Part shown: positions 1 to 6,901 of the stretch, piece by piece | Layout: every line of letters begins with the position of its first letter | How positions within the stretch are numbered: the first letter of the stretch is position 1 | Program-made: the position numbers and the translations under genes | DNA from: UBA1764 sp045642565 | GTDB lineage: Bacteria; Bacillota; Clostridia; Peptostreptococcales; Anaerovoracaceae | Direction of reading: 5' to 3' | NCBI GenBank assembly: GCA_045642565.1 | Contig: JAZUJE010000007.1 | Location: 1 to 53,149, forward strand | Length of the DNA: 53,149 nucleotides | The notes under the pieces: generated by a model | Told to the model about the DNA's origin: nothing | The model's database searches: none | What the model saw: only the letters and a program-made list of their open reading frames with translations

Positions 1-535
1 CAAACATCTCGACAAATCGGGCTTTGATGAGTTCATCCAGCTTTTGAAGTTCCTGCTGACGAGCAGCAATAATCAAGGACACTCTATCAAGCACATCTGC
101 AATTTCAGCTTGCTTTTCTAACGACGGGAATGGAATTGTTGTATTATCAAAATCCTTCTTCACGATATGCTTCATAGTCGCACCGTGAGTCTTTGATTCC
201 ATTTCCTTTAACTTGTGCTGCACAGCATAAACAAAAAATTGCTTATTGACTTCACACTTATCAAAGGCGACCTTAAAAATGTGCTGATTTAATAAAGCTT
301 TTCCTCTATTCCAAATATACGCACCGAGACTTGCCGACCAAGAAATCAACACATCTCCATCATTAATCTCAATTCGTTCTGGATAATCACCATCGTAAAA
401 ACCCAAATCGTAGGAATTACCCGTCAGGTCTTGAATACGGATAATCGGCAAACCTTCCGTACCTCTATCCGCAGGCTTAAAGGCAAAACCATTTATATAT
501 GTGGCTATATCGCCTAATCTTCTTTGTTCCATCAT
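1..535 (-). CDS. hsdS: Type I restriction-modification specificity subunit HsdS (3' part off the left edge)
   Basis: The reading frame starts MMEQRRLGDIATYINGFAF and runs off position 1 without a stop. About 178 residues are visible. They form one target-recognition domain: an N-terminal TRD with the sequence IIRIQDLTG, the DVLISWSASLG strand typical of HsdS, and a following helix with QAEIADVLDRV and QQELQKLDELIKARF, which is the conserved spacer helix that sets the distance between TRDs. HsdS gives DNA sequence specificity to the HsdM methylase and HsdR nuclease. The start is the tandem ATG pair at 530-535, with AGGGA just upstream inside the end of the neighbouring gene. The second TRD and any hsdR would lie to the left. 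Product is certain; the exact first Met is not. Confidence 0.9.
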   Translation of the reverse strand, partial: MMEQRRLGDIATYINGFAFKPADRGTEGLPIIRIQDLTGNSYDLGFYDGDYPERIEINDGDVLISWSASLGAYIWNRGKALLNQHIFKVAFDKCEVNKQFFVYAVQHKLKEMESKTHGATMKHIVKKDFDNTTIPFPSLEKQAEIADVLDRVSLIIAARQQELQKLDELIKARFVEMF

Positions 536-541
536 TCATCC

Positions 542-1042
542 CTACAAATCCGAATTTAACTTATTATTTTTACAATACTCATCCCAGTTGATTCCAAATA
601 TTAACTGAGAGCACTCTTCTTTTAGCGCATCAGCCAATGCTACAAGATAACCAACTTTACATGTCAGACGATCTTTTTCATAAGAATATCGCCAATCAAT
701 AAAAGCATTTGATACTAATTCTAAATATGAAAATCCCCAAACATTATTTATTGCCGGAAACCTTTTATATACAGATTGCATTAGGTTATCACTTATATCA
801 GCTGGGAGCATTTTTACCAAATCATCCAATCTATGTGCTTTAACCGGAGTTTTGTCATCAATGCAAAACAGCAAAGTTTTTAAATATATCTCACAAGCTA
901 GCGCCAAGCTTACAATCTGTGGTGTTGAATACATATCAAATCTTAAAGCACCATTCTCTAGTTTATCTTCGCAAAGTTTTGCGCATATATAAAAACTATT
1001 CGCCTGATCGAACATCATGTGAGCTTTAATATCTGTTATCAT
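542..1042 (-). CDS. HEPN-like small protein embedded in the type I R-M operon
   Basis: A 166-residue, mostly helical soluble protein with no signal peptide. The segment SLALACEIYLKTLLF followed by HRLDDLVKMLP resembles the first helices of HEPN-domain proteins (ACE-hydrophobic-K helix, then an H-x-L element), and FIDWRYSYE resembles a later conserved helix. The R-x4-6-H ribonuclease motif of toxic HEPN proteins is not evident, so it may be a non-catalytic HEPN or an unrelated helical protein. It lies between hsdM and hsdS. Its ATG is 1 nt after the hsdM stop and hsdS begins within 7-10 nt of its end, so it is almost certainly translated with the restriction system. Function unknown; a toxin, an accessory factor or a regulator of the R-M complex are all possible. 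Confidence 0.75.
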   Translation of the reverse strand: MITDIKAHMMFDQANSFYICAKLCEDKLENGALRFDMYSTPQIVSLALACEIYLKTLLFCIDDKTPVKAHRLDDLVKMLPADISDNLMQSVYKRFPAINNVWGFSYLELVSNAFIDWRYSYEKDRLTCKVGYLVALADALKEECSQLIFGINWDEYCKNNKLNSDL

Positions 1043-1043
1043 A

Positions 1044-2543
1044 TTATTTTAAAAGCTCCTGCAATTCATTCATTGAGCTACTTATTTGCTTTTCGAGCTC
1101 TCTAAGTTCGCCCATAATTTCCTGTGTGCTTGGATATTTTACCGGCACATACTCTGTCTGTTTATACTTATTGATTGAAAGATCATAATCGTTATTTGCT
1201 ATTTCGTCTTTTGGAACAAAGAATGACTTATCTGTACGCTTATGATCTTTTTCTTTATCTAAATTCTTAAATCTTTCAACAATGTCAGGAATGTCATTCT
1301 CGGCAATAGGTGAACGCTTATCATCTAATGATAAACCATCAGCTTGCATATCATAAAACCAAACATTGTCAGTTCCGCCATGACCGGTCTTTGTAAAAAT
1401 TATTACTGCTGTGGATACTCCGGCATAAGGTTTAAATACTCCGGAAGGCATTGATATTACAGCCTCAAGCCTATTACCTTCAATAATTTCTTTTCTAATA
1501 GCCTTATGCGCTGTAGATGAACCAAATAAGACTCCATCCGGAACTATGCATGCACAACGTCCGCCGACCTTTAACATACGAAGAAAAAGTGCAAGGAATA
1601 ATAATTCAGTCTTTTTAGTCTTACAAACTTTAAGCAAGTCAGTGCTTACAATATCAGCATCAAGACTGCCTTTAAAAGGCGGATTAGCGAGAATGAGACT
1701 ATATTTTTCTTTATCAGGGTTTTGGTCTGACAAACTATCTCTATATTCAATAAATGGATTTTCAATGCCGTGAGTCATCATATTCATTGCGCCGATACGA
1801 AGCATTGTTCTATCCATATCGTAACCAAAGAACATGTGATTCATATAATGATCTTTCTTCTGTTTATTAAAGAAGATGTCTTCCTTGTAGTTTTCCTTCA
1901 AGTATTCACCGGCAGCAACCAAGAATCCGGAAGTACCACAAGCAGGGTCACAGATAACCTCATCTGCTTTAGGATCCATCAGTTCTACCATCATCCTAAT
2001 AATATGGCGAGGTGTGCGGAACTGTCCATTTACACCGGCAGAAGCAATTTTGGCAAGAAGATATTCGTAAACATCTCCTCGCACATCTGCGGATTGATTC
2101 TCATTCATCATTTGATAGATTTCATCCAGAGTATCAATGACTTTTGACAGCATCAGCGGTGTGGGAAGTTTAAAAATAGCATCATCCATATATTTAGAAT
2201 ACGCACTGTTTTTGTCACCATGTAAATTCTTAATAAACGGGAATACCCATTCCTGCACCACGGTATACATCTTTCCTGCAGGAAAGTCGTGGAATACGCT
2301 CCATTTGAGCTGCTGGCCATCAGTTTTCCGATCTCCAATTTGCACTTTATCAGCAAAAATACTTTTATAAGGTAGCCCAAGCATAGCGGCCTCTTTTGCG
2401 CGGAGGTTATCAGAATCATCCAAATCGCGTATGAACATAAGATAGGTAATTTGCTCAATTACATCAAGTGGATTGGTAAGTCCACCAGTCCAGAATATTT
2501 CCCAAAGACTATCTATTTTGTTTTTAAGCTCGCCTGTAACCAT
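1044..2543 (-). CDS. hsdM: Type I restriction-modification DNA methyltransferase subunit HsdM
   Basis: 499 residues, the usual length for HsdM. The N-terminal helical domain (about residues 5-150) begins ELKNKIDSLWEIFWTGG and precedes a gamma-class N6-adenine methyltransferase core. AdoMet-binding motif I is DPACGTSGFL and the catalytic motif IV is NPPF (within LILANPPFKGS). It transfers a methyl group from AdoMet to adenine at the site chosen by HsdS, and forms the M2S methylase and the R2M2S restriction complex. The start ATG sits 2 nt after the fic stop codon, with GGAG inside the fic 3' end, so the two are translationally coupled. Both key motifs are intact, so the methylase is predicted to be active. 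Confidence 0.95.
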   Translation of the reverse strand: MVTGELKNKIDSLWEIFWTGGLTNPLDVIEQITYLMFIRDLDDSDNLRAKEAAMLGLPYKSIFADKVQIGDRKTDGQQLKWSVFHDFPAGKMYTVVQEWVFPFIKNLHGDKNSAYSKYMDDAIFKLPTPLMLSKVIDTLDEIYQMMNENQSADVRGDVYEYLLAKIASAGVNGQFRTPRHIIRMMVELMDPKADEVICDPACGTSGFLVAAGEYLKENYKEDIFFNKQKKDHYMNHMFFGYDMDRTMLRIGAMNMMTHGIENPFIEYRDSLSDQNPDKEKYSLILANPPFKGSLDADIVSTDLLKVCKTKKTELLFLALFLRMLKVGGRCACIVPDGVLFGSSTAHKAIRKEIIEGNRLEAVISMPSGVFKPYAGVSTAVIIFTKTGHGGTDNVWFYDMQADGLSLDDKRSPIAENDIPDIVERFKNLDKEKDHKRTDKSFFVPKDEIANNDYDLSINKYKQTEYVPVKYPSTQEIMGELRELEKQISSSMNELQELLK

Positions 2544-2545
2544 AA

Positions 2546-3601
2546 TTATTTATCTCCATTCCAAACGTAAGAAGTATAGCGTCCGCCACCAATCTTCAAA
2601 ATTTCTTCACTTTTAAGCAAATCTGCTAATGTGCGCTGAACTGTTACCTGACTGACATCTGAACACTGTTCCATAATCTCTGCTTTAGTAATCTTTCCAA
2701 GATGGCCTTTGATAATTTCGCGAACTCTATCAGGCTTTGATACGCCTTTAGCGACCAGCAGTTTGGTTCTGTCTTCAAAATCGCGGTATGCAGCGAGAAT
2801 TACGCCAAGCATATACGTGACAAACGGTCCGTAATCGTTTGTGCCCTCGTGCCATCCGTCTGAACTGTCCTGTAGAGCATCATAATAAGATGTTTTCGTA
2901 TCGGAAATAAGTTTTTCAATACTGATATACTTTCCAACATAATACTCAGCTCTGTACAGCAGAAGGAGTGTGAGCAAACGGCTCATCCTGCCGTTGCCAT
3001 CATTAAAGGGATGAATGCATAAAAAGTTGAAGATAAACATCGGAATCAAAATCAATTGATCCATTTCCATCGTGTTAACCGCTTCATTAAAAGCGTCACA
3101 GAGATTATTCATAGCTTCCGGCGTTTCCCATGCAGAAACAGGATTAAAGCGAATCGTTTGTGTTCCATCCGCATGTTTTTCGGCTATGATGTTGTCGGAG
3201 TTTTTGTAATTTCCACCAATAGCCTTTCCGGTGAACTTATAAAGATCCCTGTGCAGTTGCAAAATATGATTAGGACGAGGAAGAATGTATTCGTAGTTTT
3301 CGTGAACGGTTGTCAACACATCGCGATAACCGGCAATTTCTTTTTCGCTACGATTCTTTGGCATTGTTTTTTCGCGAACAATCTTTTTGAGTCGATCCTC
3401 TGTGGTAATGATACCTTCTATCCTGTTGGATGCATCTGTGCTCTGAATCTTTGCAACCTCTAACAAGTCGAAAAGAACATCTTCTTTTGCCTCAATCATA
3501 GGATTTTGGCGTCCTTTATATTCATGGATTTGGGACAGATAATTCACAACATCCGGAGTAAGAAGCTTATTATATTCATTTTTAAAGTCAAATGTTCTCA
3601 T
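2546..3601 (-). CDS. Fic-domain AMP-transferase with N-terminal inhibitory motif and C-terminal winged helix
   Basis: 351 residues. The Fic active site HPFNDGNGRMSR is fully canonical (catalytic His, the GNGR phosphate-binding loop and the last Arg), so AMP transfer from ATP to a target hydroxyl is expected. SNRIEG about 60 residues from the N-terminus fits the (S/T)xxxE(G/N) auto-inhibitory motif, which makes this a class II Fic, self-inhibited by its own N-terminal helix. The C-terminal ~70 residues (ITKAEIMEQCSDVSQVTVQRTLADLLKSEEILKIG) look like a winged-helix DNA-binding domain. It is the first gene of the hsd operon: GAGG lies 9-10 nt before its ATG and hsdM follows 2 nt after its stop. 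It may be the regulator of the operon or an added toxin module. The protein target cannot be told from sequence. Confidence 0.9.
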   Translation of the reverse strand: MRTFDFKNEYNKLLTPDVVNYLSQIHEYKGRQNPMIEAKEDVLFDLLEVAKIQSTDASNRIEGIITTEDRLKKIVREKTMPKNRSEKEIAGYRDVLTTVHENYEYILPRPNHILQLHRDLYKFTGKAIGGNYKNSDNIIAEKHADGTQTIRFNPVSAWETPEAMNNLCDAFNEAVNTMEMDQLILIPMFIFNFLCIHPFNDGNGRMSRLLTLLLLYRAEYYVGKYISIEKLISDTKTSYYDALQDSSDGWHEGTNDYGPFVTYMLGVILAAYRDFEDRTKLLVAKGVSKPDRVREIIKGHLGKITKAEIMEQCSDVSQVTVQRTLADLLKSEEILKIGGGRYTSYVWNGDK

Positions 3602-3657
3602 TTAATTTCCTCATCTGATTTTTAATTTCATCATTTACGACATTTTGATGCAATTAA

Positions 3658-3686
3658 ATGGTACTGTGAAATACATCAAAAGTCAA
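3658..3686 (-). promoter_or_regulatory. Predicted sigma-A promoter of the fic-hsdM operon
   Basis: On the minus strand TTGACT (3681-3686), a 17-bp spacer and TACCAT (3658-3663). The -35 is strong and the -10 matches at 4 of 6 positions. The fic start codon lies about 55 nt downstream. Confidence 0.5.
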
Positions 3687-3689
3687 GTC

Positions 3690-3722
3690 ATTTTTATCAT
3701 TTTGCCCAGAAATGATAAAAAT
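3690..3722. promoter_or_regulatory. Perfect 13-bp-arm palindrome upstream of the fic-hsdM promoter
   Basis: Left arm ATTTTTATCATTT (3690-3702), 7-nt centre, and its exact reverse complement at 3710-3722. It lies just upstream of the predicted -35 box of the fic operon and next to the guaA terminator. The size and position suit a dimeric transcription factor. The winged helix of Fic is one candidate, but this is inference. Confidence 0.55.
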
Positions 3723-3726
3723 AAAA

Positions 3727-3760
3727 TCCCCAAAAGACCTTTAAAAAGGTTTTTCGGGGA
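3727..3760 (-). terminator. Rho-independent terminator of guaA
   Basis: TCCCC...GGGGA outer stem and ACCTTT...AAAGGT inner stem, followed on the minus strand by a TTTTAT run. It lies 20 nt after the guaA stop. Confidence 0.8.
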
Positions 3761-3779
3761 CTGTTTTATGAAATAGCTA

Positions 3780-4784
3780 TTATTCCCACTCGATTGTTCC
3801 GGAATTTTTCTTTGGGTCTTTTGGTGATATATCCCAAAGAACCCTGTTAACGCCTTTAACATTTTTAAGAATTCTGGCGGTAATTTTCTGAACTAATTCC
3901 CAGTCAAGTTTTACAGGCTGTGCGGATGTTGCATCTACGGAATTAATTGCACGAATTACTACCGGCCATGCGTATGTGCGCTTACCTTCTTTTATGCCCG
4001 TTGTCTTAAAATCTGGAACAACAGTGAAGTATTGCCATACTTTGCCCTCGAGCCCTGCTTTCTTAAATTCATCTCTAAGAATTGCATCAGATTCACGAAC
4101 CGCTTCAAGTCTATCTTTTGTGATTGCGCCAACACATCTTACACCAAGCCCTGGGCCTGGGAACGGCTGACGATTAACCATATTTTCAGGAAGTCCAAGA
4201 GCCTTTCCTACGATGCGAACTTCATCTTTATAAAGGAACTTAACCGGCTCCACAAGGGCAAACTTTTGCATATCTTTTGGGAGTCCACCTACATTGTGAT
4301 GAGCTTTAATTCCACCTTTAGATTCTAAGATATCCGGATAAATTGTTCCTTGTCCGAGGAATTCAACGCCTTTAAGTTTCTTTGCTTCTTTGGCAAAAAC
4401 ATCGATGAACATTCCGCCGATAATCTTTCTTTTCTTTTCAGGATCGTCAACACCCTTTAAAGCATTTAAGAATTTATTTGAAGCATCTACATAAATAAGA
4501 TTTGTTTTAAATTGCTTTGAAAATACTCTGCAAACCATCTCCGGCTCGCCTTTTCTAAGAAGACCATGATTTACATGAACGCAAGTGAGCTGCTTGCCGA
4601 TAGCTTTTGAAATAAGTGCTGCGCAAACAGAACTGTCAACGCCGCCGGAGAGTGCTAATAAAACTTTACCCTCACCAACCTGAGCTCTGATTTCCTTCAG
4701 CTGTTCATTAATAAATTTTTTTGCCTGAGCCTGCGTCTTGATTCTTGCCAAGCTCTTTGGTCTTACATCACTTGCTTTTGCCAT
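3780..4784 (-). CDS. guaA: GMP synthetase, ATP-pyrophosphatase subunit only (no glutaminase domain)
   Basis: 334 residues from the ATG at 4784, chosen because GGAGG lies 9 nt upstream; an upstream in-frame ATG at 4883 has no such site. The protein has the N-type ATP-pyrophosphatase loop LALSGGVDSS and the full GMP synthetase C-terminal dimerisation domain (RQPFPGPGLGVRC, ending KNSGTIEWE). It adenylates XMP and aminates it to GMP. Ordinary bacterial GuaA is about 510-525 residues with an N-terminal class I glutaminase; here that domain is absent and the ORF opens directly at the helix before the P-loop. This is the archaeal-style split form. A separate glutaminase subunit must be elsewhere, or free ammonia is used. 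No purine riboswitch is visible in the leader. IMP dehydrogenase, the previous step, is encoded 6 kb away. Confidence 0.93.
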   Translation of the reverse strand: MAKASDVRPKSLARIKTQAQAKKFINEQLKEIRAQVGEGKVLLALSGGVDSSVCAALISKAIGKQLTCVHVNHGLLRKGEPEMVCRVFSKQFKTNLIYVDASNKFLNALKGVDDPEKKRKIIGGMFIDVFAKEAKKLKGVEFLGQGTIYPDILESKGGIKAHHNVGGLPKDMQKFALVEPVKFLYKDEVRIVGKALGLPENMVNRQPFPGPGLGVRCVGAITKDRLEAVRESDAILRDEFKKAGLEGKVWQYFTVVPDFKTTGIKEGKRTYAWPVVIRAINSVDATSAQPVKLDWELVQKITARILKNVKGVNRVLWDISPKDPKKNSGTIEWE

Positions 4785-4838
4785 ATAAATAGCCTCCATA
4801 TATTGAAAATTTAATAAAAATATCACAATTTGATTTAT

Positions 4839-4867
4839 ATTATAAAACTTTTGGCCTATATCTACAA
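4839..4867 (-). promoter_or_regulatory. Promoter of guaA
   Basis: Minus strand TTGTAG (4862-4867), 17-bp spacer, TATAAT (4839-4844). The leader to the ATG is about 50 nt. Confidence 0.7.
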
Positions 4868-4896
4868 GGAAAATAGAGCTCAAAGAAGCATAATAC

Positions 4897-4925
4897 TTGA
4901 TTTTATATAAATTAAGTAGTAAAAT
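4897..4925 (+). promoter_or_regulatory. Promoter of the structured leader/small RNA upstream of the cysteine-synthase-like gene
   Basis: TTGATT (4897-4902), 17-bp spacer, TAAAAT (4920-4925). Transcription would start near 4932. Confidence 0.65.
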
Positions 4926-4931
4926 AGCCCC

Positions 4932-5083
4932 ATGATGAATTTAAAGAATTTTAACAATTGTTGTTGCTGTTCAACTTACCGACTTGGCTAGTCAAAAAAG
5001 ACTCGCGCAAGGCGGTATTTGCAATGTCTTGTGCGCAATAACATTTGTTTTACTGCTATGCGGACAAGACGCATAGCTTTTTT
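4932..5083 (+). ncRNA. Candidate structured leader or small RNA ending in a terminator (class unknown)
   Basis: The 315-nt gap between guaA and the next gene holds a promoter, then about 120 nt that can fold, then a perfect terminator. Visible pairings: AACAATTGTTGTTG pairs with CAATAACATTTGTT (13 of 14 positions, one G-U) as a closing stem; CGCGCAAG pairs with CTTGTGCG around a 16-nt loop; and GACT/AGTC/GACT near 4981-5003 offer two mutually exclusive small hairpins. The layout (closing stem, multibranch interior, terminator just before a gene start) is that of a transcription-attenuating riboswitch. A free-standing ~150-nt sRNA is the alternative. I see no hallmarks of T-box, S-box, purine or 6S RNA. 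Confidence 0.5.
5055..5083 (+). terminator. Terminator at the end of the candidate leader RNA
   Basis: GCTATGCG (5055-5062), 7-nt loop, CGCATAGC (5070-5077), then six T. It lies only 28 nt before the start codon of the downstream gene, so it either ends a small RNA or attenuates that gene. Confidence 0.85.
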
Positions 5084-5111
5084 ATTCTAAATCAAACTAA
5101 TGGAGAAAAAT

Positions 5112-6065
5112 ATGAAACATTACACCGGAAACACCCCAATGGCCGATATCACATATAAATATAATGGCAAAATTGGGCATGTATATGCAAAACTTGAATA
5201 TTATAATCCAACCGGAAGCATTAAAGACAGAATTGTCGAATATATAATCAACAAGGCAACTGAAACCGAAGAACTTAAAGAGGGTCAAGCAATAATAGAA
5301 ACCACAAGTGGAAACACCGGAATCGGGATCGCCGCATATGGAGCATTAACAAAACATCCGGTTCATATCTTCATGCCTACATGGGCAAGTGAAGAAAGAA
5401 TTAAACTTATGAAAATTTACGGAGCCAATGTTCATCTTGTAAATCAAGATGACGGTGGATTTTTTGGATGCCTTGATAAGACTGTGGCATTAGCAAAAGA
5501 ACTTAACGGTTTTAGATTTAATCAATTTGCGAGCAAAGACAATCTTATGGCTCACTACAACAGCACCGGCGTAGAAATCTTAAAACAGCTTCCTGATGTT
5601 ACAGATTTTATTTCCGGAGTTGGCTCCGGCGGTACAATCATGGGTATAGGCAGCAGATTAAAAGAAGCAAATAACGCAAACATTATTGCTATAGAACCAG
5701 ATTGTGCTCAGATTTTGAGAGGCAAAAAAGCGACACGCCTTCACAAAATAGAAGGTATAGGCGATGATATAATTCCTGAAATTTATGATGCAAAGATTGT
5801 AAGTAATATATTATCTATCAATGATGATGATGCCGTTGCAATGGCATCAATGCTTGCAAAAAAGCTTGGCCTTGGAGTTGGAATTTCTTCCGGAGCCAAC
5901 TTCATTGGTGCGGTTCTTTCAAATATTCATGACAATCAAAAAATTGCCACCGTATTTTCCGATGACAATAAAAAATATCTTTCAACTACTCTCGCAGATT
6001 CACCAGAGCCAAAAGACGGCATGGTTTCCGCACAGATAGAGCTGTTAGACTTTGAACAATTTTAA
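5112..6065 (+). CDS. Cysteine synthase family PLP-dependent enzyme
   Basis: 317 residues from the ATG at 5112, preceded by GGAG at 6-nt spacing; the ATG at 5100 lacks a site. It is a fold-type II PLP enzyme of the CysK/CysM/CBS family. NPTGSIKDR carries the PLP lysine, TSGNTGIGIA is the substrate-binding loop, GVGSGGTIMGIG binds the cofactor phosphate and GISSGANF is the late conserved motif. It probably makes cysteine from an activated serine (O-acetyl- or O-phosphoserine) and sulfide; which one cannot be told. The usual PGGSxKDR is PTGS here. No serine acetyltransferase is adjacent. It is monocistronic, between the leader RNA and a large hairpin terminator. Confidence 0.88.
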   Translation: MKHYTGNTPMADITYKYNGKIGHVYAKLEYYNPTGSIKDRIVEYIINKATETEELKEGQAIIETTSGNTGIGIAAYGALTKHPVHIFMPTWASEERIKLMKIYGANVHLVNQDDGGFFGCLDKTVALAKELNGFRFNQFASKDNLMAHYNSTGVEILKQLPDVTDFISGVGSGGTIMGIGSRLKEANNANIIAIEPDCAQILRGKKATRLHKIEGIGDDIIPEIYDAKIVSNILSINDDDAVAMASMLAKKLGLGVGISSGANFIGAVLSNIHDNQKIATVFSDDNKKYLSTTLADSPEPKDGMVSAQIELLDFEQF

Positions 6066-6075
6066 TATACAAATA

Positions 6076-6201
6076 CCCCCTGCAGTAACAAATGCGAACG
6101 AGCACTAAGGGCGTCCCGCAGGCCGCACGAAGCCCGAGCTCGCGAGGGCTGAGCAGGCCGAAACGGTGCTCGTGAACGTTTGTTACTGCAGGGGGTTTTT
6201 T
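6076..6201 (+). terminator. Very long GC-rich hairpin ending in T6 behind the cysteine-synthase-like gene
   Basis: Outer arms of 30 nt, 6076-6105 and 6166-6195, pair with few mismatches, starting CCCCCTGCAGTAACAAA. A 60-nt GC-rich interior folds again (AGCCC...GGGCT) and contains GCAGGCCG twice. TTTTTT follows on the plus strand. It works as a terminator on paper but is far longer and more GC-rich than the others here, and could be a small palindromic insertion. Confidence 0.7.
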
Positions 6202-6282
6202 GATACTAACTTCTGCTCAGCATAAATTTAGTTAAGTATAACGAGGGAACGTTGTTCATCGTCCCCTCGCAACTTATTTTAA

Positions 6283-6885
6283 TTAAAACTTAAATACTAA
6301 AACTTGAGCTTCTTCTTTACCTGTAAACTCAACTGTCCCCGAAACATAATTTACACAATCATATTGCTTTGTAAAATCCTCAAGAGTGCTGATCTCCGGG
6401 AAACCATACTTTCCATTGCGATAGTGCATAGGCACAATAACTTTCGCACCAATCTCTTCCGCAAAGGCTTTACTTTCTTTCTCGTCGAATGTGAATGTTC
6501 CCCCAGTTGGAATCAATAACACATCAAGATTTTTCATAAGCTCTGTTTGCTCCGGTGTCGGATGAACTCCGATATCTCCGGCATGCATAATACGTACACC
6601 CTTATATTCAAAAATTCTTAAGATGTTCGTCCCGCGAAGAGCGCCTCCTTCAGGATCATGAAAACTATGAATTTCTGTAATCTTTAAACCCTCAGGTCTT
6701 TTTGCAGGACTAAGCTTTACAGCATCTGCAAAATTGTGATCAAAGTGATCATGTGATGGCAAAATTTCATTTGCTTCAATTGTGTATGAATCGTATCCCG
6801 GGACCTCATGAAATGGATCAAGTGCAATCTTATATCCATCACAATCTAAGATAAAGCATGAGTGTCCATAGTATGTTAGTTTCAT
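6283..6885 (-). CDS. Metallo-beta-lactamase-fold hydrolase (UPF0173/UlaG-like)
   Basis: 200 residues. It starts MKLTYYGHSCFIL, as in the UlaG/UPF0173-like branch, and carries the metal-binding HxHxDH motif as H45-D-H47-F-D49-H50. Further ligand candidates are the Asp in HAGDIG and the His in PMHYRNG. It is a predicted cytosolic metal-dependent hydrolase of unknown substrate; members of this branch act on phosphodiesters, lactones or related compounds. It starts 16 nt downstream of groEL on the same strand with no terminator between, so it is probably read through from the groESL promoter and may be heat-induced. Confidence 0.85.
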   Translation of the reverse strand: MKLTYYGHSCFILDCDGYKIALDPFHEVPGYDSYTIEANEILPSHDHFDHNFADAVKLSPAKRPEGLKITEIHSFHDPEGGALRGTNILRIFEYKGVRIMHAGDIGVHPTPEQTELMKNLDVLLIPTGGTFTFDEKESKAFAEEIGAKVIVPMHYRNGKYGFPEISTLEDFTKQYDCVNYVSGTVEFTGKEEAQVLVFKF

Positions 6886-6901
6886 AATAACCTCTTCTTT
6901 A

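Noticed and set aside
4932..5090. T-box, SAM, purine riboswitch or 6S RNA identity for the leader RNA
   Set aside because: No AGGGTGGNACCGCG T-box motif, no S-box or purine core, and no recognisable 6S central bubble by eye; left as unknown class.
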